A stretch of DNA of 64,000 bases from Nocardia colli (GCF_008704205.1 NZ_VXLC01000027.1:124001-188000), one strand, 5' to 3'; counted from the stretch's first letter, positions 24,348 through 32,259 are shown. Made by a program: numbers and translations. Notes: a model not told the origin generated them from the sequence alone.

Positions 24348-25171
24348 GGCTTGCGGCCGATGCCCGCCCAGTACCAGGCGGATTCGGGGTCGGCAGGCTC
24401 GTCGCCGGGTGTCGGGTGCCAGGTGACCACCGGGACGACACCCGGCTCGACGAGTTCGGTGCCGGCGAAGAGGCTCTCGGTTTCGGCGTGGGTGCGCGGG
24501 TAGAAGGTGATGCCCGCCTGTTCGGCTGAGCCGACCACACGGGACATGGCGTGTTCGTCGAAATCGGCGGTGGGGTGGCTGATCACCAGGTAGCTGCCGG
24601 AGGGTGCCACGTCCAGGAGGTTCTCGATGATGCCGTGCGGGTCGTCTTCGTCGCGGAAATACATCATGATCGCGACCAGCATGATGGCGACCGGTTGGGT
24701 GAGATCGAGGGTGGTGCCGAGGGACTCGTCGCGCAGGATGCCGTTCGGGTCGTGCAGGTCGGCGTGGATGAACGCGGTCTTGCCCTGCGGGTTGCTCGAC
24801 ATCAGGGCGCGGGCGTGCGCGAGCACGATCGGATCGTTGTCCACGTAGACCACGCGGGCGGCCGGGTTCAGCCGCTGGGCCACTTCATGCGTGTTGCCCG
24901 CCGTGGGAATGCCGGTACCGATGTCGAGGAACTGGGTGATCCCCGCCTCGCGGGTCAGGTAGTCGACCGCGCGGCCGAGGAACGCCCGGTTGGCGCGAGC
25001 CATGGTGCGGATGGCGGGGATGTGGTTGGCGATGGTGTCGGCCAGCGCGCGATCAGCCGGATAATTGTCTCGCCCACCTAGCCAGTAATCGTAGACGCGC
25101 GCTTCGTGCGCGACGCTGGTGTCGATCCTGGTCGGTAATCCGTTGGCGGTCGGTGACTGACTGTCCGGCAT
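24344..25171 (-). CDS. SAM-dependent methyltransferase (DUF574 family)
   Basis: A 275-residue protein. ATG 25171 is preceded by AGGAGGGAATCACC and preferred to an upstream frame extension. It has HEARVYDYWLGGRDNYPADR, QFLDIGTGIPTAGNTHEVAQ, RVVYVDNDPIVLAHARALM and ELVEPGVVPVVTWHP, the same order of motifs as the family member at 20793-21605 but clearly diverged, so this is not a recent duplication. Substrate unknown. Confidence 0.88.
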   Translation of the reverse strand: MPDSQSPTANGLPTRIDTSVAHEARVYDYWLGGRDNYPADRALADTIANHIPAIRTMARANRAFLGRAVDYLTREAGITQFLDIGTGIPTAGNTHEVAQRLNPAARVVYVDNDPIVLAHARALMSSNPQGKTAFIHADLHDPNGILRDESLGTTLDLTQPVAIMLVAIMMYFRDEDDPHGIIENLLDVAPSGSYLVISHPTADFDEHAMSRVVGSAEQAGITFYPRTHAETESLFAGTELVEPGVVPVVTWHPTPGDEPADPESAWYWAGIGRKP

Positions 25172-25570
25172 GGTGATTCCCTCCTGGGGCGGTCCGGAAG
25201 CGTCGGTTCCGGTGGCCGCCGAGTCGCCCATGGCTGGCGACTGCTACTGCGAATTGTGCTCGCCAAGGATATTCCAGCGAACGTCCGGCATGCGGTGCTT
25301 CAGCGGTTTATAGGTGGGTTTACGGGCGTCCCACCGGTTTCCATGATCATTTCCGGGACCGGCTGCAGGAGCGGCCGTACGCTGACGACAAACCGGTCGG
25401 TCGCTTGAATGGGCGGTATGTCGTTTATGCGGTGTGTCGCGGGGCATACGTGATCTTGATGAGGTTGAATTGCCCAGGTCACGAGTTTTTCTTCGATATT
25501 CGAGTCTTGCGAGCTACACCGCGATTCCTCGTGTCCGGACCCACCTCAGCCTGCGAAAAGGAGCACGAAC
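25172..25570. other. 400-base intergenic region, lower GC than its surroundings
   Basis: This stretch separates the divergent methyltransferase and small membrane protein genes. It contains AT-richer segments (around 25290-25340 and 25400-25520) that probably hold both promoters and the leader of the gene at 25571. I see no convincing coding frame, tRNA or long dyad in it. Confidence 0.5.
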
Positions 25571-25855
25571 GTGAGCATGATTCTGGCTGCGTTACACGAC
25601 ACCGTTCTTGCGGAGGTCGGCAATCCGACACCGGAGGCGCCACCGCTCGCAGATAAACTGATGCAAATGGGCCGCTACTTCACCTGGCTGGTCCAACTCT
25701 CCGGCATCACGGCCATCACCTACGGCGGCGGCCGGTTCGCGTGGGAGAAGTGGAACGGCGGCGGTTTGCAGTCGCCGAAGATGATCGCCAGCGCGATGGC
25801 GGGCGGCGCGGTGGCAACCAGCGCGGGCACGATCATGAACTCGGTGATCGGCTGA
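25571..25855 (+). CDS. small two-helix membrane protein, VirB2/pilin-like in shape
   Basis: A 94-residue protein from GTG 25571, with AAAAGGAG upstream. After an N-terminal hydrophobic stretch (MSMILAALHDTVLAEV) comes a helix in YFTWLVQLSGITAITYGGG, a short polar loop (WEKWNGGGLQSPK) and a second glycine/alanine-rich helix MIASAMAGGAVATSAGTIMN. This layout resembles small membrane subunits encoded in actinobacterial conjugation or type IV secretion loci, but no other such gene is present. It may also be a holin-like or regulatory peptide. A stem-loop overlapping its stop suggests separate transcription termination. Confidence 0.5.
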   Translation: MSMILAALHDTVLAEVGNPTPEAPPLADKLMQMGRYFTWLVQLSGITAITYGGGRFAWEKWNGGGLQSPKMIASAMAGGAVATSAGTIMNSVIG

Positions 25856-25882
25856 GCCGGTAGGGCATTTGGTCACCGGCTC
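25854..25882 (+). terminator. stem-loop at the end of the small membrane protein gene
   Basis: GAGCCGGT at 25854-25861 and ACCGGCTC at 25875-25882 form an 8-bp stem with a 13-base loop, beginning inside the stop codon. There is no U-tract, as is common in high-GC actinobacteria. It separates this gene from the ThDP operon downstream. Confidence 0.45.
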
Positions 25883-25943
25883 GACGGAGTTGGACTCGTT
25901 GAGCCGGGTTCGGTTGTGCGGCCGCCTGATTCGTTTGGTCATC

Positions 25944-26047
25944 CGACCAACAACTGGTCGCTTGTTCAAAGTTGTTGTGCAGCAATCTTTTTCCCGACAA
26001 CTATGACGTACGTCACATTGTCGTATCGCAACTGTCCCAGATACATT
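25944..26047 (+). promoter_or_regulatory. cluster of dyads and probable leaderless promoter of the ThDP/KAS III operon
   Basis: Three inverted repeats are packed here: CGACCA-N5-TGGTCG (25944-25960); CAACAACT (25948-25955) with AGTTGTTG (25970-25977); and a quasi-palindrome at 25995-26023 with outer arms CGACAA/TTGTCG and the perfect core TGACGTACGTCA (26004-26015). TTGTCG at 26018-26023 and TACATT at 26042-26047 are 18 bases apart and could be -35 and -10. The start would then fall at about the ATG at 26055, which has no Shine-Dalgarno, so the transcript may be leaderless and the last dyad would overlap the -35. Confidence 0.5.
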
Positions 26048-26054
26048 GTGGGCG

Positions 26055-27782
26055 ATGAATCGCACGCGATCAATTCTAGGAACGGCGAGCGAAACTGCCG
26101 TCAAATCCCGAATCACCGTCGCAGACCGCATTGTCGACCTGCTGGCCGAGCGCACTGACCACGTCTTCGGCGTCGGCGGCGCGAATATCGAAGACCTCTA
26201 TGACGCGTTGCAGCGCAGTGCCGCGCCGATCACCGGGATCGTGGCCAAGCATGAGTTCGGTGCCGCGACCATGGCCGACGGTTATGCGCGCACCACCAAC
26301 CGGCTCGGTGTCGTCGCTGCTACGTCCGGCGGGGGTGCGCTGAATCTGGTTGCCGCGCTCGGTGAATCGTTCGATTCGCGAGTTCCGGTACTGGCCTTGA
26401 TCGGTCAGCCGCCGCGCGCACTCGAAGGGCGCGGGGCGTTCCAGGACACGAGCGGCGGAGTCGGGCGGATCGATGCGGAGCGACTGTTCGGCTCGGTCTC
26501 GCGATTCTGTGTCAAGGTGACCAGGGCCGAGGATGTCACCGCCGCCCTCGCGGAGGCGATGCGGGTCGCCATGGACGGCGGACCCGCGGTGTTGTTGCTG
26601 CCGAAGGATATTCAGGCGCACGCGCTGCCGGACCCTGTTGTGCTGGATGGCCGCCGCCTGGATGTCGGCCTTGCCCGCGGTGACGTCGAGGCATACGACC
26701 AGCCGGAAGCGTATGACGAGGCGCTCGCCCTCGTCCGCTCCGCCGCCAGTAGCGGTCTCACGGTGATCATCGCGGGACCGGAGGTGGCTCGCGCGGATGT
26801 CCGAGCCGAACTGATCGTCATGGCACGGGCGTTGCGTGCCGTGGTGACGGTGACGCCGGACGCCAAAGACGCCTTCCCGAACGACCATCCGCTGTTCGCC
26901 GGCATCGCCGGCAGCATGGGTCATCCACGGGTGGCCGAGCTGATCGGCGATGCCGCGCTGTGCGTGCTGGTGGGCACCCCGATGCCGGTGCTGGCCCGGG
27001 CGGGTCTCGAAGCGGCCCTGGCGAATTGCCCGCGAGTGCTGCACATGGGCACCGACCCGGCGTTCGTGCAGACCCATGCCCGGCTGCGCGGGCCGCTGGG
27101 ATCTCGACTGCGGGAGGTGGCGTCGGCGGTGCCGTCGGACTCGGAATTCGAACCGGCGCGGCTGAATCTTCCACCCGCGCTGAAGGTTCCGCCCTCATCC
27201 GGACCGGGCGTGCGCTACCGCGACGCGGTGGAAGCGATCAACGCCAGGCTGACGCCCGGCACGGATGTGGTTGTCGACGCGGGCAATACCGGCGCGGCGG
27301 CGGTGCACCACTTGCCGGTGCCTGCCGATAGTCGCTTCGTCATCGCACTCGGCATGGGCGGCATGGGCTACGCGTTCGGCGCGGGCATCGGCAGTGCGCT
27401 CGGCCGTCGCCGCCGGACCTTCGTCATCGCCGGGGACGGCGCCTATTTCATGCACGGTCACGAAGTCCACACAGCCGTAGAGCATCACGTGCCGGTGACC
27501 TTCGTGATCTTCAACAACAACGCGCACGCGATGTGCGTGACCCGCGAACAGCTCTACTACTCCGGCGATTACACCTACAACAGGTTCGGCCCCGCGCGCA
27601 TCGGCGCGGCGGTCGCCGCGATGTTCCCGCATATCCCGGCCTACTCCACCGATACTCGCGCTTCCTTCGAGGCCGCGCTCGACGAGACCCGTAGCGCCAC
27701 CGGACCGGTCTTCATCGAGATCCTCTGCGACCCAGACGAAATACCTCCGTTCGCACCATTTCTGAAGGAGCTCTCCGCATGA
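26055..27782 (+). CDS. thiamine-diphosphate-dependent enzyme (acetolactate synthase / 2-oxoacid decarboxylase superfamily)
   Basis: A 575-residue protein. The catalytic glutamate lies in KHEFGAATMADGYART, near residue 55. The central domain includes GPAVLLLPKDIQ. The ThDP-Mg motif GDG...NN is intact: IAGDGAYFMHGHEVH, then VTFVIFNNNAHAM. ADHGVGG-like N-terminal text reads HVFGVGGANIEDLYDAL. The superfamily decarboxylates 2-oxoacids and either releases an aldehyde or joins the two-carbon unit to another carbonyl (acyloins). Branched-chain acetolactate synthase is unlikely: no regulatory subunit follows and the gene is coupled (ATGA) to an SRPBCC gene and then a KAS III gene. It is the first gene of the biosynthetic-looking operon; the start follows the promoter directly. 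Confidence 0.82.
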   Translation: MNRTRSILGTASETAVKSRITVADRIVDLLAERTDHVFGVGGANIEDLYDALQRSAAPITGIVAKHEFGAATMADGYARTTNRLGVVAATSGGGALNLVAALGESFDSRVPVLALIGQPPRALEGRGAFQDTSGGVGRIDAERLFGSVSRFCVKVTRAEDVTAALAEAMRVAMDGGPAVLLLPKDIQAHALPDPVVLDGRRLDVGLARGDVEAYDQPEAYDEALALVRSAASSGLTVIIAGPEVARADVRAELIVMARALRAVVTVTPDAKDAFPNDHPLFAGIAGSMGHPRVAELIGDAALCVLVGTPMPVLARAGLEAALANCPRVLHMGTDPAFVQTHARLRGPLGSRLREVASAVPSDSEFEPARLNLPPALKVPPSSGPGVRYRDAVEAINARLTPGTDVVVDAGNTGAAAVHHLPVPADSRFVIALGMGGMGYAFGAGIGSALGRRRRTFVIAGDGAYFMHGHEVHTAVEHHVPVTFVIFNNNAHAMCVTREQLYYSGDYTYNRFGPARIGAAVAAMFPHIPAYSTDTRASFEAALDETRSATGPVFIEILCDPDEIPPFAPFLKELSA

Positions 27783-28450
27783 CCGACACCGCACCGACCG
27801 CGATCAAGGCCGAGCCGATCGAGGCTCCGGACATCGATGTGCCCGGCGTGTACCGGGTCGAGGACCTTCCGCTGAAACAAGCCATGCCGATCGTCCTCGA
27901 CATGACCCGCGCCGTGTACCCGCACGACGACGTGTACGGGCAGTTCTGCACGGTGCACGAGTACGTCGCGGCGCCGCCGGACGAGGTGTTCGACTACCTC
28001 GCCGACACCAGAAGTCTGTGCGAATGGACATACAGCATGCGGGGTTTCGAGCGGACCGGCGAGCCGGACCTGTGGGTGTCCGATGACCGGATCGGCGACA
28101 ACACCCGCATCTACACCCGTACCGTCGCCAACGCCGCCGCCCGCACCGTCGATTACCACTGCGCCTGGGATCAGCCCGAGCACCTCTGGATGATCTACAT
28201 GATGCGAGTCGCCGACGCGCAGGTGGTGCTGAACAAGCCGGGATCGGTTGTCCTGTGGACCAATTGCCATCACCCGTTCTACGACGAGAACGGCTATCCC
28301 GACACCGCGCCGCCGGAGCGCCCGGTCTGGGTCGGCGATTTCTGGAACATCTTCTACGCGGGCCATCGGATGGAGCTGGCCAACCTCAAGAAGATCTGCG
28401 AACACCGTCATGCCAAGAGCCTGCCGATCAAGCCGGAATGGATGAGCTGA
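27779..28450 (+). CDS. SRPBCC (START/Bet v1-fold) protein
   Basis: A 223-residue protein whose ATG overlaps the stop of the ThDP gene. After about 55 N-terminal residues a helix-grip fold begins with CTVHEYVAAPPDEVFDYLAD followed by RSLCEWTYSM, and ends with DFWNIFYAGHRMELANLKKI, the long C-terminal helix. SRPBCC proteins form a hydrophobic pocket and act as polyketide cyclases, hydratases or ligand carriers. Its position between the ThDP and KAS III genes suggests that it handles the reactive intermediate of the pathway. The N-terminal extension (PGVYRVEDLPLKQAMP) is not part of the usual domain. Confidence 0.72.
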   Translation: MTDTAPTAIKAEPIEAPDIDVPGVYRVEDLPLKQAMPIVLDMTRAVYPHDDVYGQFCTVHEYVAAPPDEVFDYLADTRSLCEWTYSMRGFERTGEPDLWVSDDRIGDNTRIYTRTVANAAARTVDYHCAWDQPEHLWMIYMMRVADAQVVLNKPGSVVLWTNCHHPFYDENGYPDTAPPERPVWVGDFWNIFYAGHRMELANLKKICEHRHAKSLPIKPEWMS

Positions 28451-29466
28451 TGAACACCGGCACCGTCAGCCTCGCCGACGTCTCCAGCTACCTGCCGAAA
28501 AATCGTGTCGCCGCGGACTATTTCGTGCGCTATGCCGATCCCGACGACGCCATCTCGAGCGCCATGTTCAAGGCGCCGCCGTTCCGCAGGCATCTTGCAC
28601 CTGGGGAGACCCCGGCCGACATGGCCGAGCAGGCCATCGCCCCGATGCTGGAGCGGCGGGGCCACCAATTGCTGGACGAGGTGGACATTCTCATCGTGCA
28701 CACGCAGATGCCGGAGACCTTCATCGTGGGCAACGGGGGAGAGATCGCGGCTCGGCTCGGGATCACCCCGGAGTGGCTGATCGATCTGCACAACGGCGGA
28801 TGCGCCGCGTTCATCCACGCCATGAAGTTGGCCGGTCAGCTCTTGGTGAACAGCGACGCACGCTCCGCGCTGATCGTGACCGTGCAGAATGCCGCGGGAC
28901 AGGTATTCACCCAGGAGCAGGTGCGGGGCAAGCCGCAGGCCGCCATTCCGGGCGACGGCGCGGGCGTCGGGCTGCTCGTGAAGTCGGACGACTCGCCGAT
29001 TCTCGATATCGAGACCCGGCACCTCCCGGAATTCGCCGGGCAGATGACGGTGGTCGCCGATCCGCCGCGTAAGTATTGGGAGGCCGGCGAAGGCCAGATT
29101 CACGTCGGCTTCACCGAGTCGAAGATCGCGAAAGTCCTTGCGCGCGGCAACCGTATCGTCCCCGAGGCGGCGCACGCGGTGTGCGGCCGCATCGGTGTGC
29201 GCTCGGACGAACTGGATCTGCTGGTGACCAATCAGCCGAACCGCGCGTTCCTGCGCAACTGGCGGGATGCTCTGCAACTGCCGGTGGAGAAGCATCCCGA
29301 CACCTTCGACGAGTGCGGAAACCTGTTCGCCGCAGGCATTCCCGTCACCTTCGACCAGGCGGTGCAGGCGGGCCGGGTGCCGGCCGGATCGCTGGTCATG
29401 TTCGCCGGCTTCGCGCACGCCGGGGACTTCGCCGCGGCCGCCGCGGTGCGCTGGGGCGGACGCTGA
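28450..29466 (+). CDS. 3-oxoacyl-ACP synthase III-like enzyme with altered catalytic triad
   Basis: A 338-residue KAS III (FabH) homologue, starting in TGATG overlap with the SRPBCC gene. The nucleophile is Cys118 in DLHNGGCAAF. The usual HQAN segment is NQPN (residues 261-264), so the catalytic His is replaced by Asn261. The third triad residue is kept as Asn291 (ECGNLFAAGIP). Length and the final block (VMFAGFAHAGDFAAAAAVRW) are normal. Without the histidine, decarboxylative Claisen condensation would be impaired; acyl transfer to O, N or another carbon is a possible alternative, as seen in some KAS III-like enzymes of secondary metabolism. It is the third gene of the operon. Confidence 0.82.
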   Translation: MNTGTVSLADVSSYLPKNRVAADYFVRYADPDDAISSAMFKAPPFRRHLAPGETPADMAEQAIAPMLERRGHQLLDEVDILIVHTQMPETFIVGNGGEIAARLGITPEWLIDLHNGGCAAFIHAMKLAGQLLVNSDARSALIVTVQNAAGQVFTQEQVRGKPQAAIPGDGAGVGLLVKSDDSPILDIETRHLPEFAGQMTVVADPPRKYWEAGEGQIHVGFTESKIAKVLARGNRIVPEAAHAVCGRIGVRSDELDLLVTNQPNRAFLRNWRDALQLPVEKHPDTFDECGNLFAAGIPVTFDQAVQAGRVPAGSLVMFAGFAHAGDFAAAAAVRWGGR

Positions 29467-29471
29467 GGGGC

Positions 29472-30464
29472 GTGCCGACTGTGCAACTCGGTCATCAGCT
29501 CGCGCTCAACGAGAACCCTTACGGACCACTGCCTTCGGTGCGCGCCGCGTTGACCGGCGCGCTGGTCGCCGCGAACCGCTATCCGGAGTTCCTGCCGCGC
29601 CGGCTGCCGGGGCTGATCGCGGAACGGCTCGGTTACCCGCCGGAGCGCGTCGTGGTCGGCGCGGGCGCGACCGGCGTGATCATGCACATCCTGCAAGAGT
29701 TCGTCACGCCCGGCGCCGGGGTGGTGATGGCGACGCCGACCTTCGACGGTTATCCGCTGCTCACCGACACGGTGGGCGGCCGGGTCGTGGAGGTGCCGTT
29801 GACGCGGGACGGGCATCAGGATCTGGCGGCGATGTCGGCCGCGGTCGACCAGCGCACGGCGGTGGTCGTGCTGTGCAGCCCGCACAACCCCACCGGAACC
29901 TGCGTCGGGCACGGCGCGTTCGCCGAGTTCCTCGAACGCACCGACCCGTCGGTCACCGTCGTCTTCGACGAGGCGTATATCGATTTCGTGCCACCCGGCG
30001 ACCGCGTGGACACCGCCATGCTGGTCGAACGACATCCCAATCTGGTGGTGATGCGCACCTTCTCCAAGGCCTACGGTCTGGCCGCCCTGCGCGTCGGCTA
30101 CGCCTTCGGCTCGGCTCCGATAATCACCCGAATCCGGCGCTGGCAGTTGCCTTTCGGCATGACCGCTCTGGCCGAGGCCGGGGTCCGCGCCTGCTACGCC
30201 GCGGAGGACGAACTCGCGCTACGCACCGAAACCATCACCCAGGAATGTGCCAGACTCGCTTCCGGTCTGCGCGATCTGGGCTACCGCGTCCCGGCCAGCG
30301 CCGCGAACTTCGTCTACCTCGCCGGCTGCGCCCCCGCCGAACTGGATCGGCTCCGCACGGTTTTCACCCGCGACGGTATCCAAGTGAAACACTGCACTAC
30401 CGGAATCCGGATCACCGTGGGCGACCCCGCGGCAACGGCGGCGGTCGTCAGCGCGGCGCGGTAA
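29472..30464 (+). CDS. PLP-dependent aminotransferase (HisC-like, class I/II)
   Basis: A 330-residue fold-type I enzyme starting at GTG 29472 with GAGGGG just upstream; GTG 29481 is also possible. LALNENPYGPLPSV, VVVGAGATGVIMHILQEF, VVLCSPHNPTGTC, VVFDEAYIDFV and MRTFSKAYGLAALRVGYAFG (Schiff-base Lys) are the HisC blocks. Histidinol-phosphate aminotransferase itself is usually encoded in the his operon, so this one is more probably a specialised transaminase (or a decarboxylase of the CobD type) acting on the ketone made by the ThDP and KAS III-like enzymes. Five bases separate it from the KAS III stop. Confidence 0.85.
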   Translation: MPTVQLGHQLALNENPYGPLPSVRAALTGALVAANRYPEFLPRRLPGLIAERLGYPPERVVVGAGATGVIMHILQEFVTPGAGVVMATPTFDGYPLLTDTVGGRVVEVPLTRDGHQDLAAMSAAVDQRTAVVVLCSPHNPTGTCVGHGAFAEFLERTDPSVTVVFDEAYIDFVPPGDRVDTAMLVERHPNLVVMRTFSKAYGLAALRVGYAFGSAPIITRIRRWQLPFGMTALAEAGVRACYAAEDELALRTETITQECARLASGLRDLGYRVPASAANFVYLAGCAPAELDRLRTVFTRDGIQVKHCTTGIRITVGDPAATAAVVSAAR

Positions 30465-30544
30465 GAACCGATAGAATAAGCTAAAAGTTTGCCGGAGAGC
30501 GGATTTCGCGGCCGGAACCGGTCGGCATCGTCATGCTATGAGTT

Positions 30545-31846
30545 GTGAATTTGCACGGTCGCTTGGATTTTCGATCCGGGCGAGCCGCCGGCACCGGAAT
30601 TATCGCCGGCTGGCCGGCGGTGGATATCCGTCCGCTCCGGCAGCGCGATCGGCTGTGGTGCGGTGTGCCGGTGCTCAAGGTGGTCCGGTCGATCGTCGTG
30701 CCCGAGGCCGAGGTGGTGCGCGCTCGGCTCGCCGAGTGGAGCGCCGCCCACCCTGCCGACGCCCGAGTGCGGCTGTTGGATGTCGAGCGCGGCCGGACCG
30801 GGCGCCCGGCGCCCGGCTGGGAAGCCGCGTTCCTGCGGTCACTGGTCGAGACCGCCGCGGCAGGCTGTCCGGCGGACCGCTCGTCGGCTCCGGACGTGCG
30901 CGAATTGGGCGGATTACCGTTCCGGCTCACCCTCGGCAGCGAGTGGGCGCGGTTCGGCTATTCGCACGCACTGGGTGACGGCACCGCCAGCTGGGATTTC
31001 CTGGGATGGCTGCTGGCGCAGGACAATCGGCCCGGCTTCGGCTCCGAGCGGTGCGCCAACGGCCCGCTTACCCGCGGATTACTGACGACGTTCTGCCGCC
31101 CCAAATCCAAGCTGCCGCAGGCGGTCTCGATCCAACGGGAAATACGTCACCTGCGTACCAAGGGCGTCGAGCAGGCGATGCACGTCGCCGGTGCGCCGTC
31201 CTTCGCGACGACGACAGTCGCCAGTTCCGACTCGTTTGTCCAGGGGGCTCGGAGGTTTCGCGCGGTGCGGGGATCGCCCGCGTCGGTCATGTCGATCATG
31301 ACCCTGCGGGCACTGCTGCTGTGCCGTCATCACGGGCTGAAAGTCGACGACACCGTGGTGTTCATGGTCGACCTGCGGCGCTATCTCGCCGCCGGGGGGA
31401 CGGTCGCCGGCAATTTCAGCTGGTCGAAGTCCTTGCCGATCCTGAACTCGGACACCCCGACCGAGCTGAGCGCGCGGATCGGCGGCATCCTCGACAGCGG
31501 GCTGCCGCTACTCATCTTCGGTCAAGCCATGCAGCGCTCGATGATTCACGGTTCCGGCCGGCCACCGGCACGGGGTAGTGGCGCCGTCCGCCTGATGATG
31601 TCCTACGGAACCAGGTGGCCGTCCGCTCCACCACCCGCAGGCGTGTCGCCACCGCAGATCACGGTCTCGATCGCCCCGCCGGGACCGAACTTCCTCGCCT
31701 TCAACGTCGTCGAGGCGTACGACCGCATCCACGTCTCGGTGAATCGCAGCGGCGGAATCGATCGCACGCTGGTCGACCGGATCGCCACCGACTTCGTCGC
31801 CGACCTGGGCACCGGCCCGATCGACGAACTCCTCTGGGGGCGTTGA
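30545..31846 (+). CDS. stand-alone condensation / acyltransferase-fold protein (HxxxDG)
   Basis: A 433-residue protein from GTG 30545 (start uncertain; no clear Shine-Dalgarno). HALGDG at residues 141-146 matches the HxxxDG motif of chloramphenicol-acetyltransferase-like enzymes: NRPS condensation domains, PapA-type acyltransferases and wax-ester synthases. The second half has FMVDLRRYLAAGG then TVAGNFSWSK, which resembles the DLR and GN-x-x-S region of these folds, and NFLAFNVVEAYDRIHVSVN near the end. It would transfer an acyl group to an amine or alcohol. It follows the aminotransferase gene by 80 bases with an AT-rich spacer, so it may belong to the same pathway under its own promoter. 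Confidence 0.6.
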   Translation: MNLHGRLDFRSGRAAGTGIIAGWPAVDIRPLRQRDRLWCGVPVLKVVRSIVVPEAEVVRARLAEWSAAHPADARVRLLDVERGRTGRPAPGWEAAFLRSLVETAAAGCPADRSSAPDVRELGGLPFRLTLGSEWARFGYSHALGDGTASWDFLGWLLAQDNRPGFGSERCANGPLTRGLLTTFCRPKSKLPQAVSIQREIRHLRTKGVEQAMHVAGAPSFATTTVASSDSFVQGARRFRAVRGSPASVMSIMTLRALLLCRHHGLKVDDTVVFMVDLRRYLAAGGTVAGNFSWSKSLPILNSDTPTELSARIGGILDSGLPLLIFGQAMQRSMIHGSGRPPARGSGAVRLMMSYGTRWPSAPPPAGVSPPQITVSIAPPGPNFLAFNVVEAYDRIHVSVNRSGGIDRTLVDRIATDFVADLGTGPIDELLWGR

Positions 31847-31878
31847 CCGCTGCTCGGCACCGCCGTCCGGCGGCAGCG

Positions 31879-32178
31879 TCAGGCGGAACTCGGACCCAGC
31901 ACCGAGCCGGTCCCGGTGGGCGGCAATTCCTTCAATTCGATGAACAGCGCGTGCGTTTCGGTGTCGCCGATGTTCTCGCCGGAATGTTCCTGCGCACCGA
32001 CCCAGCGCACCTGCCCCTGCGCGAGCGCGACTTCCACCTGCTGCCCGTTGGCGGTGATCCGGCGGCGAAACGAATTCAACGGATACAGCACGCTGTCGGG
32101 GTGATTGTGCGGTTGCGTCCGGTCGCCGGGCCGATCGCGGTATTCGAGGACGCGCACCCGCTCGTTCTCGAAGATCAC
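31879..32178 (-). CDS. cupin-domain protein, apparently frameshifted near the 5' end
   Basis: The intact frame reads VRVLEYRDRPGDRTQPHNHP, then DSVLYPL and VRWVGAQEHSGENIGDTETH, a small cupin barrel with metal-ligand histidines. The frame can start at GTG 32178, but the good start is ATG 32221, which has GGAGGTG five bases upstream and encodes MNTDP before running into a five-C run. Removing one C joins it in frame to AVVNPALYRVIFENE, exactly what cupins of this type start with. So the sequence carries an apparent one-base insertion, either real or an error. The protein could be a small dioxygenase or binding protein. It is divergent from the TetR gene. Confidence 0.65.
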   Translation of the reverse strand: MIFENERVRVLEYRDRPGDRTQPHNHPDSVLYPLNSFRRRITANGQQVEVALAQGQVRWVGAQEHSGENIGDTETHALFIELKELPPTGTGSVLGPSSA

Positions 32179-32241
32179 CCGGTACAGGGCCGGATTGACG
32201 ACAGCGGGGGTCAGTGTTCATTGCGACACCTCCGAGACGAT

Positions 32242-32259
32242 ATGGAACTACAGTACCAT
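32242..32259. promoter_or_regulatory. operator between the cupin and TetR genes
   Basis: ATGGAACTACAGTACCAT is a near-perfect 18-bp palindrome (one mismatch). CAGTACCAT recurs 20 bases further (32271-32279). It lies between the two divergent starts and touches the first ATG of the TetR gene, fitting an autoregulated TetR that also controls the cupin gene. Confidence 0.55.

Noticed and set aside
26055..27782. Acetolactate synthase large subunit (ilvB) for branched-chain amino acids
   Set aside because: No small regulatory subunit or ilvC follows; the gene is translationally coupled to an SRPBCC gene and then a KAS III-like gene, so a specialised ThDP enzyme is more likely.
31508..32221. A minus-strand frame starting at ATG 32221 with a strong Shine-Dalgarno and running 237 codons
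   Set aside because: Only its first few codons belong to the cupin gene; after the C run the text is non-coding shadow of the condensation-like gene, so the start is better explained by a frameshifted cupin.
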